Below are positions 45,001 to 56,048 of a DNA stretch of 64,000 bases, one piece after another. The notes under the pieces were generated by a model. The model saw only the letters and a list, made by a program, of their open reading frames with translations, ran no database searches and was not told where the DNA came from. A program made the position numbers and the translations under genes. Origin of the DNA: Hydractinia symbiolongicarpus (lineage: Eukaryota > Cnidaria > Hydrozoa > Anthoathecata > Hydractiniidae); contig NC_079881.1 of the NCBI RefSeq assembly GCF_029227915.1, positions 10,949,501 to 11,013,500 on the forward strand, in the 5' to 3' direction. The number at the start of each line of letters is the position of its first letter. The first letter of the stretch is position 1.

Positions 45001-48000
45001 CTAGATCTGAAGAAACGAATGGTGGATTCTTTATCTTATTGATATGGTTACAAGATTTACCAGGGCTACTTACATTGAAGACAAAAGAAAAGAGACTGTT
45101 GTTAACACAATTATTGATTATTGGATTCTTCATAGCTTGCCCTTGGATAAAACCCAAAATTGCCTTCCACATTTACAGACCAGCTTCCTGCAAGCAGCCC
45201 CATGATTGCACAACATTTGAATGCAATAGCTAATGCACGAAAAGCTTTTGCTCAAGCAGATGCCAGTTCCAAGTTACGGAAGGCATTGAAACACTTAATT
45301 CAAGAGTAACGTTTGCAAGGTTTAGCTACTGTTGTAGCAGTTAATACCAAATTTGTTTTTGTTCGTCATGGGAGTGCTCTTCAAAGAGTCCGTTTATGTA
45401 GATTGCATTTAGTTTGTCCATAAATTTCTTTAGATGTAAGAGGTAAGGTTGGAAAGGAAAACAGCCATCTACAAAAAGTTAGTGATGCAAATGACGTAAA
45501 TGATGAAAATGATGAAAAATGAAAAATGGATCTCCAGCTGATGTACCAAGCTCGGATAATACAACTTTAAACGAGGTAGTTGAAGTCAATGAAGGTGACG
45601 AACTATAATAAGAAGTTAACCAAGAAGAAATCCAAGCATAAAATCAATAAAAGCGTGAGACATTTTGCCTGTATCATTTTCTAAAAGACATAAGATAATT
45701 GATTTAAAGTATCCGGATGAGAAATGGAAAAAAATAACTATTTTTGGCCCTGCTGTCTCAAGAAGAGGTATTCACAAAAACTGGTTAGATGTGAAAGATA
45801 ATGATCACAGCTGGTCAATGGATTGGTCCGATGTGGAGGAGTGGAAAAAATCAAAGCTAAAAAACTGATTGATGCGATGAATGAAGTTGAATTTCTTTTT
45901 TTTCTGCTAAGCTAAACTTGATAAATGGAAACAAATTTATGAAGAAATTTAAGATATTGGATAAGATCGAATTTCAGGGTGATAGATTTTTACACATAAA
46001 ATAGTAGATGGAGTACTTAGCCCAAAAGCAAGATTTGTAATAAGAGGTTTTCAAGAAGAACCTTTGTGCAATCAGATTCTTCTTAGCATTACATCAAGCC
46101 GAAGATTGAAAATGAATTCTATCGATATCAAGTCCGTTTTTCTTCAAGGAAATACCTTAAGCGAGACATATACATAACCCCACCAACTAAAGCATCAACT
46201 GAAAGAATCTTTTGTGGAAACTACATGCATGTTTATGGGTTAAATGATGCTGCAAAGATGTGGTATTTTGCAGTATAAGAAGAACTTGAGAAACTTAATT
46301 GCAAGAGAACTTCAACTGATTTTAGCGTATTCTTCTGGTTTAAAGGCGATGAACTTTCTGGCTTCATACTTGCCAATGTGGATGACTTTTTATGGGCAGG
46401 AACTAGATCTTTTAAAACAGAGGTTATAACAGAACTTTATAAAGCTTAAGTTGAATAACAGCTTCAAAATTTTTAAATATGTAGGTCTAAATGGTAAACA
46501 AAATGAAGATAACATTCAAGCCAAGCAAGGTAACTATATCTCTTCTATCAAATCTATTTATTGACTCATGACCATCAAATGAACAAAAGAGTCTTCTTCA
46601 AAGAAGAAACTTCTCTTTACTGTAAATTAGTAAGGAAGTTAAACTGTATTGCCTGCAAAACACGCCCAGATATTTTGTTTGGTGTTTGTACATTGAGTCC
46701 AAACATAAAGACCCCAACAGTGGAGCACTTGTTGAAAGCAAACAAAGTCATTTGATATGTGAAGAACAAAGTTTACAAATTTGATTTCCTGCTTTGAAAG
46801 ATCTAACACAGTGTAAGCTGTATTGCTTCAGTGACTCATCTCTTGGCAAAGTTCAACTGGGTATGTTATAATTTTGTTGACGCAAACAACAAAGCATGCC
46901 CTACACAATGTAAAATGAACACCAAAAAAGAAAAAAAGAAGTACACTGGCAGCTGAAACATGTTTAATGGCTAATGCTTCAGACACTTGATACTTTTTAT
47001 CACGTTTCCTTCTTGAAGCATTGTACCCAAACCATACGCAGTCATCGAAGATTCAGATCCATGAATACACAGATAACAAGTCATTATTTTTAAGTGTACA
47101 CTCTACAACCATGGTTAAAGAAAACGCTTATGTATCGATATGACGTCTATGAAAGAGATGGTAATGGACGAAAAATAATGTCAAACTTTTGTGGGTCTCG
47201 AGACACAAGTTGACAGACTGTCTGATGAAAAACGGTGCAAACCCCATGAAGTTGACTCGAGCGTTAGAAAGTCCATGTTTGACTGAGTTAAACTGATTTA
47301 TGACAATTTTATTTTTTTCCAAAAAAGACAATAGAGGAATGTTAACATCTTTTGTATATTTGTATCCTGAGCTGGGTTCATTATAGAATTATTTGTTCAA
47401 CATTTCACAATGACCAAGGGCAAAATTTTTGAAACAGTACAGGGTATTTGGTTATTATTGTATTCGTAAACATCTAGGATAGATAAAATGGAAAGAAAAC
47501 AAATTTAGCTTGGTGTTGTTACAACGTAATGCAAATCACTACATTCTCTAACACTGATATAAAAATTCGAAACCCTAAAAACAGAAACATTTTATGAAGA
47601 ATTCGAAAGTCTCTGTTGAATTAACCAATGTAAACAAAACTCTTTTTGCTATTATTACATAGGAGTATGTGTAAAGTTGAATGTCCAGTTTAAAGTTTAG
47701 TTACAGCGAATATTAATACAGTAATATTTTTCAACTAGACAGCCAGTTAACTTGCTTGTTGTTTCTATCCTAGAACATGTTTTTTTATCACTTTTGTATC
47801 AGAAATTAGATATAACATCATTTTCGACTCTTCTTGAAATTTGATTTTTCATGCTTGTTTACACTTCAAGTCACTTTTTTTCCAGATTACCAGTCTATAT
47901 TAGTCCCCCATCAAGGGCGCTTACCTAGTTTTAAAAACCAGTATTCCTGCTTGCAAAATCCAGACAGTTAACAATGAATAATAATACATATTTTAATATA

Positions 48001-51000
48001 AAAAGTTTACCTTGGTCTTTTCGACATGTCCAACGGAGCCGTGGGTTTCGCAGAACAGTTTTTTGCTTGTTTTACAGCTCTGTTTTTTCTTCTGTAAAAT
48101 AGCAAAATAGAGAATTGTAAATTAATTTTAAATATCAACCTTGTTTTACGCCTATTTACCATTCTATTATGCATTGGATGGTTCAATTTGTTCTGCCCTT
48201 ATAAATTTTACCACAAAAACAGGGTTCGAATTTAGTAAATAGAAATCTGCCAATATAAAACTTAAATTATTACTAATTGCAATAATTGAAACATTTTTCT
48301 TTCAAAGGCAGAAAAAACAAAGGCTGCAGTAGGTCTAAAATTAGTTCTAAAAATTTCAAACAGCCTGTTTTTGTTTATAAACATTACCATATTTCATTAC
48401 TCAAATGTTTTTTTATGAAAAAAAATAATTCATAATTTTGTTTGACATTATAGTGGATTTCCTAATGACATTGACATCCTTAAAGATATATTGTGAAGCA
48501 ACCAAAAAAAAACGCATTTCAGGCCTTGCCAAAAGCAAATTGTCCCCTGAGCGTTTGACTGCTTGCGCAGTAGGATTCCGCTCGCCCTATTATTTTTTTA
48601 TTGTTAAGTCTTTCACTGAAACATTAAATCATCACATGGCATGTTACCTTTGACTGTTGCTACATGGATCCGGGTGATCATTTATTTTTAAATTTTCTTT
48701 TCCATAAATTCCGTAAACATGTGCGTGTGACAAGTCTACAACTTTAAATAACTGTTTTCTTATAAAGCTTTACTACATCACATTTTGTCAAATAGTATTG
48801 TTTTAAGAATCCATAATATCTTAAGCTAAATGCTACTTTTGTGCTTAATTTTAATGGCATTAGTGGAAATTGTAAACTATACTTTTATTTACCTTCTAAG
48901 ACATAGTAGTAGCACAACAATGAAAATAATAAGAACTGCCACACCAGCAATAATGAAGTATAAGAAATTGAACTTCTTTTCCTGGACACTATTTTCACTT
49001 TTAACAGTTGGTAAAATGATTGACGTGCTGAATGGATAACTAGCTAAAATAACAAAAGGCACAAGTGTAAAAGAACTAAATGGTTAATACCTGTTGGTCA
49101 GATCAAATAAACAAAATGAAAAGTAAAATCTACGCTCTTTTTGGAAAAAAAAATTGTTTTAAATTTCGTTCAAATGCAATAAACAACAATAAATTTTGTG
49201 GTATTTAAATAGTTAATAATGTATCATAAACACAAGAATAAAATAAGATAGCTTAAATATCAGTTCCTGATATTTAAGCTATCTTCGTCCAAAAGTTTAA
49301 ACAAAAAAATATATTTTAATCACAAGCATTAGACAAAATGAAAAAAACATTTAAGAATAGTTCCGAAATTTAACTATTACCAATACGTTTTAAAACATGA
49401 AATTTGTTCTGAATGACCATTTAAACCTTAGGTTCAAACCCTGACTGAGTCATGCTAGATAAAAGTGTGAATTCTTTCTGCTTAGTGCTCAGCATGAGAA
49501 TAGTATTGATATCTTAGGCAGTTATCTAGTTGACCAATTGCTGTGCTTGCACTAGGACCCTTTCACAGGACCCTCCTTGATAGCAGTACTAATAGAAACT
49601 TAAGAGGCTATCCTGGTCAAATAAATTTAATATTAAAATAATTTCAATAAAAATTACCTGATGCTGATGTTGGAGAAATGGATGACGTAAATTGAGGTGG
49701 GATCGACTCAAAATAAAACATCATTCGTGCTTCTAATATTCTAGCGAAAATATCTGAATCTGTTTCAAAAACCAAAAGAACTCTACTTGCTTTTATACGC
49801 AATGACCTGTTGCGACATAACATGTATGAAGGTTTTGCCTTGGTACCCAAAACTCCTGTGTATATTGACAATCTGTTACCAGTACAATGAGATGTTGCCA
49901 AATTTACTGTGATAAACAGTTGGACGTTCAAGACAAACTCTCTGTCAGCATAGTAAAACCATGAGCACATTTGATTAGGGGATGAAGTATTGTGTCTTAA
50001 GATGTTATGATATGAATTGCTCACTTTTGTGAATGGAGTACCTTTACAATCTAAATAAAAACAAAAAATGGGAAAACATTATATAATAACTGTGACAAAA
50101 TACAACCTCATATAAAAAAATTAACATTTATTAAGATTTTTACTTTAATGTGGTAATCTTTTATATTTCTGATTTTAAAGTTCTCAAGTTTGTTTACAAT
50201 TTTAATAGACCAGTGCTAACATAAACAGATAAAAGCAATGTGAATAAAATGTGTGAAGTGCTTATAACTTCTCAAAAATCTGTGAGATTTTTTTTTAGAA
50301 TGACCTCATCTAGCATTATTATCACATGACAGTTTAAATGTTGCTTTAAAATTAACAAAAAATTAAAAACTCTTGTGTGTAAAAATGTCAATTCCTTCTT
50401 ATGATTAAATAGTTTTGTTATGACATATAGACAAAGTTTCTTTAAAGTTTTTAAACACAGGTATGTGCTAGACATACATTCAATTTGATGAGGTAAGATT
50501 TTGATTTTTGGTAAAATATTATGAATAATACCACATCTCTTGTAACTTGTTTCTCTTGTATTTAGATTATTTAGATTATTGTATGCAAGTGTTTATATCC
50601 CTTAATTTTATTGTTTTAATTTTTCGTTTAAAATACATAAATATAAAATAAAAAAATTCTATAGCTTTACATTCACATCTATACATATAACATATCACCT
50701 ATCAAACCCCCTTTCTTCTTCTAAATATTTTACCTTCTGGTAGCACCAATGTAAAAACAAGATAGGTTTAAATCACAATCAGCCATGTCAAAACGAAATA
50801 TAAAAACAACAGGTGTCAAGATAAAAATCTTACCCTTAGCTGATCGAAAATAGGAGATTTCAAAGCCCTTCTTGTTTATTCCACTGTCTGAAATAAAGCG
50901 GAGTATAACATTTTGTTCATATCGATTTTGTTGAGGTATTTTAACATTCATTTCATTGCAGTATTTTACCGACGACTGGTACGGCGAAGTTGCGTTTGTT

Positions 51001-53503
51001 AATTCAAATATTTCAACATAATCGTGCACACAGCCATGTGTATGTTCCAAATCCAGGTAGTGAAACACAAGATAAGTATTTAACATTGAATATGCAATAT
51101 TCGTTTGTAGCAACCAAACACATCTTTTGTTGTTTGCATACCCTCCGTCAACACCATATTTAGAATTGCTCATGGGAGGGGAAATTGTACCACTCTGATT
51201 GTATGAGTTGCCACCACAATCTAAAAAAAATAATGGCGTGGAACACTTGGATACTAGTATTTTAGATCTTTTTTCGAAAAATTTAGGAAAGGTCACCTTG
51301 GTCTGAAAGAAATCCTGTTGCTGAAAAACTTGGCAATGTACTATATCTGTTTGTGTGTAACGTGACAGAACTTCTTTGACTTTCAAGAAGAGATACAACC
51401 AATGGGTAATGAAAATAGGAGGTGCATAATTTCCACACAATTGATGCATTGTTTTGCCGCCACTGTGTTACCCACAAGGCTTCATCATGGTAGGCAACAC
51501 ATGAATATTCCATATTTTTCTTATGATTAAGTGTGATATTCAAAAAGATCAGATAGAGGATTTTTGATTTCTTAACTTCTGGTAGAAACCATATGCAGTG
51601 CTTATTAGGCTGTGCCTTGTTTTGAAAGAAATATGAGAGTTGACCATCCTTCATGGCTACATCTGATGCACATCCTGCAAAGAATCAAAATTTATTCCAT
51701 AGCACTTCTACATGGACATACTTATCTCAAAAAATGATAATTAAAAACTTGTTTATAAATCATAAACATCACTATACTTCATTAATGAATCTTTCACTAG
51801 ACTGTCAAAAAATAACCATTCTTGCGAGTTCGATACATTGAACCATAAATCTACAGCATAGCACTTAAATATTACATTGTCTTTATATCAAAGGAATAGT
51901 CAAATAATTTGATTAGTGTAATATTATGGCATATTCAGGGGCTGATCCACAAAGTTATTTTAAGCACCGTATTTTGCTGAGGGTCTCTAGATGAGCTAAA
52001 ACAGCCTTCCCTGGTAATCAGAAACCTGAAATGTCTCCGAAAAACTTTTGATATTTCCCAGTCAGAATACAAAAATTTAAAAATACGGGCCACCAACCAC
52101 CAACATTCACGGATAAACAATTAGAGGAGATATTGGACAACTTCAAAAAAATGCATCTGGGAGGATTTCACTTTGAAGACATATTTTTTTCTAACGAAAA
52201 ACAGTGTTGTGATTTTTTAAAATTTTTAATTAACGATTTTGCTTTCTGTTAAGTTGGTTTAAAGTTTCTTTTTTTTTCAAAAATTTTTTTTGTATGTGCT
52301 ATGCTTCATAAAACTGTTCTTATAAATAAAGGCTGAGGGAATTTTGTAACAGGAAAACAAGAATTGCCTTTATTTTGGTCAGTTCTAAAGTTCTTAATAT
52401 AATGCTATAACGTTCAGGGTATATTTTAAACAAACAATTACATGACACTTATTTAGGCAATAATAATAGAAGGTTAATGAAGGTTGATGAGTTTAGAACA
52501 ATAGTCTGCACAGATTGGGAGAAGATCATTAATATGCCATATCCAACTCGTGCTATCATGGTAGACAGACAGTAAGCTCAGAATGATGATGATGACAAAA
52601 AGACGAAAATGATGATGATGGCGATAAACCACAAAAAGTTTATTTAACATTACTGATCAAACAAGTTGCAACATTTACAGTAAGATTTATACAATTAACT
52701 TACTAAAAACATACCTTTAGTTGTTGCTTCTATGTACAAATTCATGTAAAATGGGAACGACATCCCAGTTTGTTTTGATGAGATTTTGACATTACCATTG
52801 TATGATAATTTATCATGTGGATAGAGCTGTTTGCAATAAGCTTGTGGCTTAACATTTCTGTAGTATATATGAAGCTTTTGATTTGTACACTGACCATCAC
52901 GTTTAGGACCTTGCAAAAACATCTCAAGATAAAGAATATTGATGTCATATTTTTGTGGATCTGGAGTGTAAATTACCCAGTCACATCTTAAACGTTTTGA
53001 TAAGCTACCTAGTCGCAGCCATGTTCCACCAGGTTGGCTTCCCAAAGGCATAAAATTTTTGGTAGGTGGGATGGTAACAGCATCTGGGCAAGCTAAAACA
53101 GCAAAATGTTGTCAAAAGAAATTACACTTTAAGGGCATGAAGTTTTCTCGAGGAGAAACTTCTACAAAGTTAAAAAAATTACAAAGACAAAACAAAAAAA
53201 TTATTTTAATTCGCCAAAAACTAGTCTTTGTGAAAAAAATCCACTTTGCGCTGCGATAACTAAAATAGTTATAAATATAGTTAATAATTGTGAAATTTTC
53301 CAAGAGCACCAATTTGCAAAAGTTTGCATTTGGAAAATTTTTATCACTCATAAAATGTGAATATTTTTGCAAATTTTCTTATTCAGAATGCACCTTTAAA
53401 ATTACATAGTAAAGCATAAGTTACCTTTATATAAAATTGGCAAATCACTTTGTGCAAAAACCAGCTTTGCAGTTATGAAAGTAATGATGTGAAGATATTT
53501 CAT
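36014..53503 (-). CDS. CUB-domain single-pass receptor with a multi-exon tyrosine-rich tail
   Basis: Exons (minus strand): 53503-53425, 53092-52715, 51674-51297, 51220-50834, 50050-49658, 49043-48893, 48091-48011, 43409-43371, 43057-42986, 42568-42494, 42400-42368, 42244-42212, 41639-41583, 41427-41362, 41248-41204, 40755-40678, 40424-40371, 39847-39785, 39667-39602, 39492-39430, 36185-36014; about 920 residues in frame. Exon 1 encodes a signal peptide (MKYLHIITFITAKLVFA). Exons 2-5 each encode one CUB-like domain with paired cysteines (DCGG and DCKG starts in exons 4 and 5). Exon 6 holds the membrane segment (about 563-586). The tail has 14 tyrosines, including NMYDAM and DLYDSM (YxxM, the PI3-kinase SH2 type) and DDYAD and ENYAC near the end. 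No kinase domain is seen. The end is uncertain: reading on from NPQYAG meets a stop at 36014, but the same site is a strong donor (GTAAGT) that could splice to 35954-35927. Ligand unknown. Confidence 0.85.
37484..39337 (+). CDS. Kinase-less Eph-receptor-like transmembrane protein, intronless, nested in the CUB receptor
   Basis: Single open frame of 617 codons starting at the first ATG, with a hydrophobic N-terminus that suits a signal peptide. Residues about 30-177 match the Eph ligand-binding domain end (LQLAFTDYFGFCGSILGLSV, then YYKC). About 189-285 is the Eph cysteine-rich region (GSCIKHAV, YGNCVCGAGYA, CLKGYYKNTTQNSLCKRCG). About 288-380 is one fibronectin III domain (PKNLQFHSITSESVNITW). 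The membrane segment is at about 394-420. The tail of roughly 195 residues has a proline motif (RPPLPPTP), YVDV, YAVF and YVSM, but no kinase or SAM domain, and ends at a TAG stop. Typical Eph receptors have two FN3 domains, a kinase and a SAM domain, so this is a reduced form. It lies wholly inside an intron of the opposite-strand CUB receptor gene, and an AATAAA-type signal follows near 39402. The missing introns suggest a retrocopy origin. Confidence 0.85.
   Translation: MFSLVNFATKTYICIYILCCLHKGTHQRKVTITSDIEKWNTLKCNKMFYLQNHEWRSSLCSKKTKKSQCSANLITDITLRNIEEVYVSVLVNTSGETQPPIIRNNFINTTILGRIDSNSKKYSMQMYKDTFLIEGNRLQLAFTDYFGFCGSILGLSVSYYKCDKSPPSLATYPTSKAPSQQRRLTNITGSCIKHAVSNSPVFKSCNWKGQVKEYGNCVCGAGYAKQSNTCTLCLKGYYKNTTQNSLCKRCGNNSVSTKDRQNCLCKYMHFRELGKEKYSGSPCYDIKPKNLQFHSITSESVNITWERYNMLLNLGNFSYSINCKNCEKNEGNFPHNTSTSSMSSDMLKPGKLYFISVTVLHESENTSLSITGSFTTQPLALIKSERKGNRTNATIILFVIVAVGLILLSSIIIVSLYIIQKRKSTVFLRRINSLKKSQRPPLPPTPQLHTIYVDVEKKSNTDINPYAVFVPKKPTPIPELNTDDENSDDGAMLCVKSPRQRKQNKQGNISDDEDRDGYVSMNANLKLFEKQTKTNHYSSPMSMQMARRQNTNPSERKSRTQSCFFHEPTAYDITLKQMELAKLNSKYKRAGSKDFLGIDFSVPRRPHSADDINKIFP
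43608..43677 (+). repeat. 5' LTR of the Copia-type element
   Basis: 70 bp, TG...CA ends, closely similar to 47340-47407. Unusually short for an LTR. Confidence 0.75.
47340..47407 (+). repeat. 3' LTR of the Copia-type element
   Basis: 68 bp copy of the 5' LTR, preceded by a purine-rich tract. Confidence 0.75.
49245..49285. repeat. Perfect 19-bp inverted repeat in a CUB receptor intron
   Basis: AAGATAGCTTAAATATCAG, three-base loop, then its exact complement. Lies in the intron between exons 5 and 6. Confidence 0.85.
49658..53503 (-). other. Ectodomain exon block of the CUB receptor (signal peptide + four CUB exons)
   Basis: Exons 2 to 5 are 378, 378, 387 and 393 nt, each starting and ending in phase 1, one domain per exon. 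This is the classic symmetric 1-1 module that can be shuffled or duplicated without shifting frame. Exon 2 begins ACPDAVTIPP, exon 3 GCASDVAMKD, exon 4 DCGGNSYNQS and exon 5 DCKGTPFTKV, so each has a cysteine at the same place near its N-terminus. Confidence 0.8.
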
Positions 53504-56000
53504 ATTTCTTTAAAAACAAACGATAGAAGTAAGCTTGAGTACTTGTTTGAGCTTAAAAAGTCTAGGTTTAAAATAAATGCCATATGTTATTTCTTACCAT
53601 AAACGGATAACATGTTATGTTTATCCTGACAATCTACTCATCAAAGAGTATGACATTATTTGGAAAGTTGACTTATGATTAATGAGATCAAAACGTTAGA
53701 AGAGTTGCAATAAATTGTTAATAGAGATGTTAGTGTTCAAACGGTTATGATTTATTCAGATATCTAAATGAAAGAAATCATGACCAAGCTAACTGCATGC
53801 ATGGCTGTTGAAATACCAAGAAATTGGCCTGAAAATGCATCTGCATTAAGTTGTTGTTGTTGTTGTCGTAGCACCTGTCCAAAATGGCCAAAATCTTTTC
53901 CGTTTCTGTGACCAGAAATTTTGCATATTGAAATGCCTTCATTAATGGCTTATGGTTTTTAAAACTTAATTCCTAGCAAAATCTCAAAAACATTTTTCCT
54001 TCCACTCTTTAACCCAGGCACCAAGAGGGTGAAGATAGTATCTAGATATTAAAAAAGGTAAATACAAGGCAAATGTTTACATAATTGAATTTTTGTTTGA
54101 TATTGCAAATTTCTTTATCCAATAATAATTTTCAAGTGTATGGATCCTGACTATATCTCCAAAAAATTGCCTTGTTGAACAACCAGGTATTTAATTTTTC
54201 TACCAGTGTTTTTGAGGAATTCATAAACGTTCAAAATAAACTAAGATCCAATAATATAAGACAAAACTGTTACAAAAAACAAATATGAAGATAACGATTT
54301 GTTTGTAAGATGTCAGAATTCATTACGAAACTACGAAAATGGTTTGACACAAAGCTTTATAACTGGCATAATTTTTTCTAAAGCGACAAACATTATGAAA
54401 CTTAAACATGACCCTGCAAAGCTTAAGATTTCCGTATTTCGTTATAAAATAACGAAGAAAACGTGCCTTTAAAGCTTAAAAATCTTCGTACATTGTTCTA
54501 AAATGACGAGAAAAATGCCCTTAGATCCATATTTTGTTATAAAAGAACAGCAACTGAAACTGCTATTTTAATGGGTAAAAAAGGTTTGAATACAGTTGTT
54601 GTAGAAACATATTTTCCCATACGCATGTGCTTTTTATGTGTGAATACCCATTCAATTACTTAAGACGACTCCAATTTAATTAGTTATTCTAATCGGTTGG
54701 TCGGTCGCCAAAATAAAAATAATTTTATTGAGAATGTATGGTTGAAACCACAAAAAAAAATAATAAAAGTAGCAACGGAGGAGGGTGTTACGACAACTGT
54801 TTTTTCTTATTTAGTATTTTAGCGAAAGTAGCTAATTTTTGTTATATAAATTACATAAAAATTTAAGAAACTTTTATTAACAACGTAACTATTTTTGTGA
54901 TTACAAAATTAGCGCATTGCGCATTTTAGTTTTATCGCAACAAATTACCATGAACAAAGAATTAACTTCCAGTGGCCTTAATAATAGTGGCCTTAAAGGT
55001 ATAAAATGATGTTGGACTTATATTATAGAGCTTAAGTTTTTTTAAATTTTTTAAAAAGCTCTTTTCATTCTTAAGATATTTACATTTAAAGAATTTCAGA
55101 TTTAATTATGCTGCATGAATTATGATGTCATATTTCAGTAATAGCAAATTCAGACATTTTCTTTCATCAGTAATTTTAGACCTGTTAAGGGGTGTGCATT
55201 CAGACTTTAACAATGCAAAGATATTATAAAGGTTAATTGATTAACATTATTTTTTTTGCCAAAATAATACTTGATTGCTTGTTCCAGGCCTCTTAATTTT
55301 TTAAATTCTGATAAGCGGTTCTCATGCAATCGCCAATGTGTATTAAAAATCTTTAATTCTATATATTATTTCTTATTTAATTTCCCGAGATGTACAAATA
55401 ATGTCCCTAATTTCTGTTTCTGTAACTTGCTTGATCTTTAAAACAATGCAACTCTAGCAATGTTTTTGTTCAGTTTGGAATAAGAGCTTTGTTATATCTT
55501 AATTCGTATTGTAAATGTAGAATAAATATACATAGCAGTAAAAAAACCTTCGTTACTTTTTCGCTATATTCTCGTAAAACTAACATGCGACAAGAACAAA
55601 CGCAACATAAATCATAATATGCAAAGTGGACATAATTCGGGAGATGGCAGACACATTATATAACGATTGCACAAATGTACAGCCTTTTATCCTACTGTCA
55701 TGAAAACTTGTTTGCAAAAAAACCATACACTGATGTTTGATTTTTAGCTGGACAGGGTAACAAGCTGTTACATGTGTTTTTATTAAACAGAAGTTGTGCC
55801 AATCTTTTGTTTGAAATGGTATTAAACCTATATGGATGTGCAACAATGTTTACCTGTACTAAGCACTCACCCTGAATTGAAATTCACTTTTTAAGTTTTG
55901 CCAGAAAAAATTCGGATATATATATATTCGGATATATATAACATATAAACTGTATTTTTGCAAAAAAAGTTATTATGTAAAAAATATTACATCTGAGACA
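53504..56000. other. Upstream region of the CUB receptor
   Basis: AT-rich, with a short (GTT)n near 53850. No coding frame recognised; promoter elements not identified. Confidence 0.45.
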
Positions 56001-56002
56001 TC

Positions 56003-56037
56003 GTTGTGTGTGCTTAACAATGTAAAGCACACACAAC
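56003..56037. repeat. Perfect 13-bp inverted repeat beside the TIR element
   Basis: GTTGTGTGTGCTT, a nine-base loop, then AAGCACACACAAC. Confidence 0.8.
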
Positions 56038-56048
56038 AGTATATGATA

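Larger units (their letters stand above)
43608..47407 (+). mobile_element. Decayed Copia-type LTR retrotransposon
   Basis: Two short direct repeats begin TGTTAACATC and end in TTTCA: 43608-43677 (70 bp) and 47340-47407 (68 bp). The 5' copy is followed at once by TGGTAACAGAAG, resembling a tRNA primer-binding site, and the 3' copy is preceded by the purine run AATAGAGGAA. CAAT flanks both sides as a possible target duplication. Inside, broken frames show a gag zinc-knuckle-like stretch (CHVCQ..., near 44487-44560), integrase-like sequence near 44900-45420, reverse transcriptase remnants near 46000-46260 (ARFVIRGFQEE, DIKSVFLQGN) and RNase H remnants near 46800-47100. Stops and frameshifts are many, so it is not functional. 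It sits in the CUB receptor intron between exons 7 and 8, in opposite orientation. Confidence 0.85.
39430..48091 (-). other. Array of 14 phase 2-2 mini-exons encoding the CUB receptor tail
   Basis: Exons 7 to 20 are 81, 39, 72, 75, 33, 33, 57, 66, 45, 78, 54, 63, 66 and 63 nt. Every one is a multiple of three and every one starts with the last base of a split codon and ends with the first two. Exons 17-20 end alike (SASNMYDA, SSTNDLYDS, SSSNNLYGS, SSSNPLYG), which points to exon duplication. A Copia-type element sits in the intron between exons 7 and 8. Confidence 0.8.
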
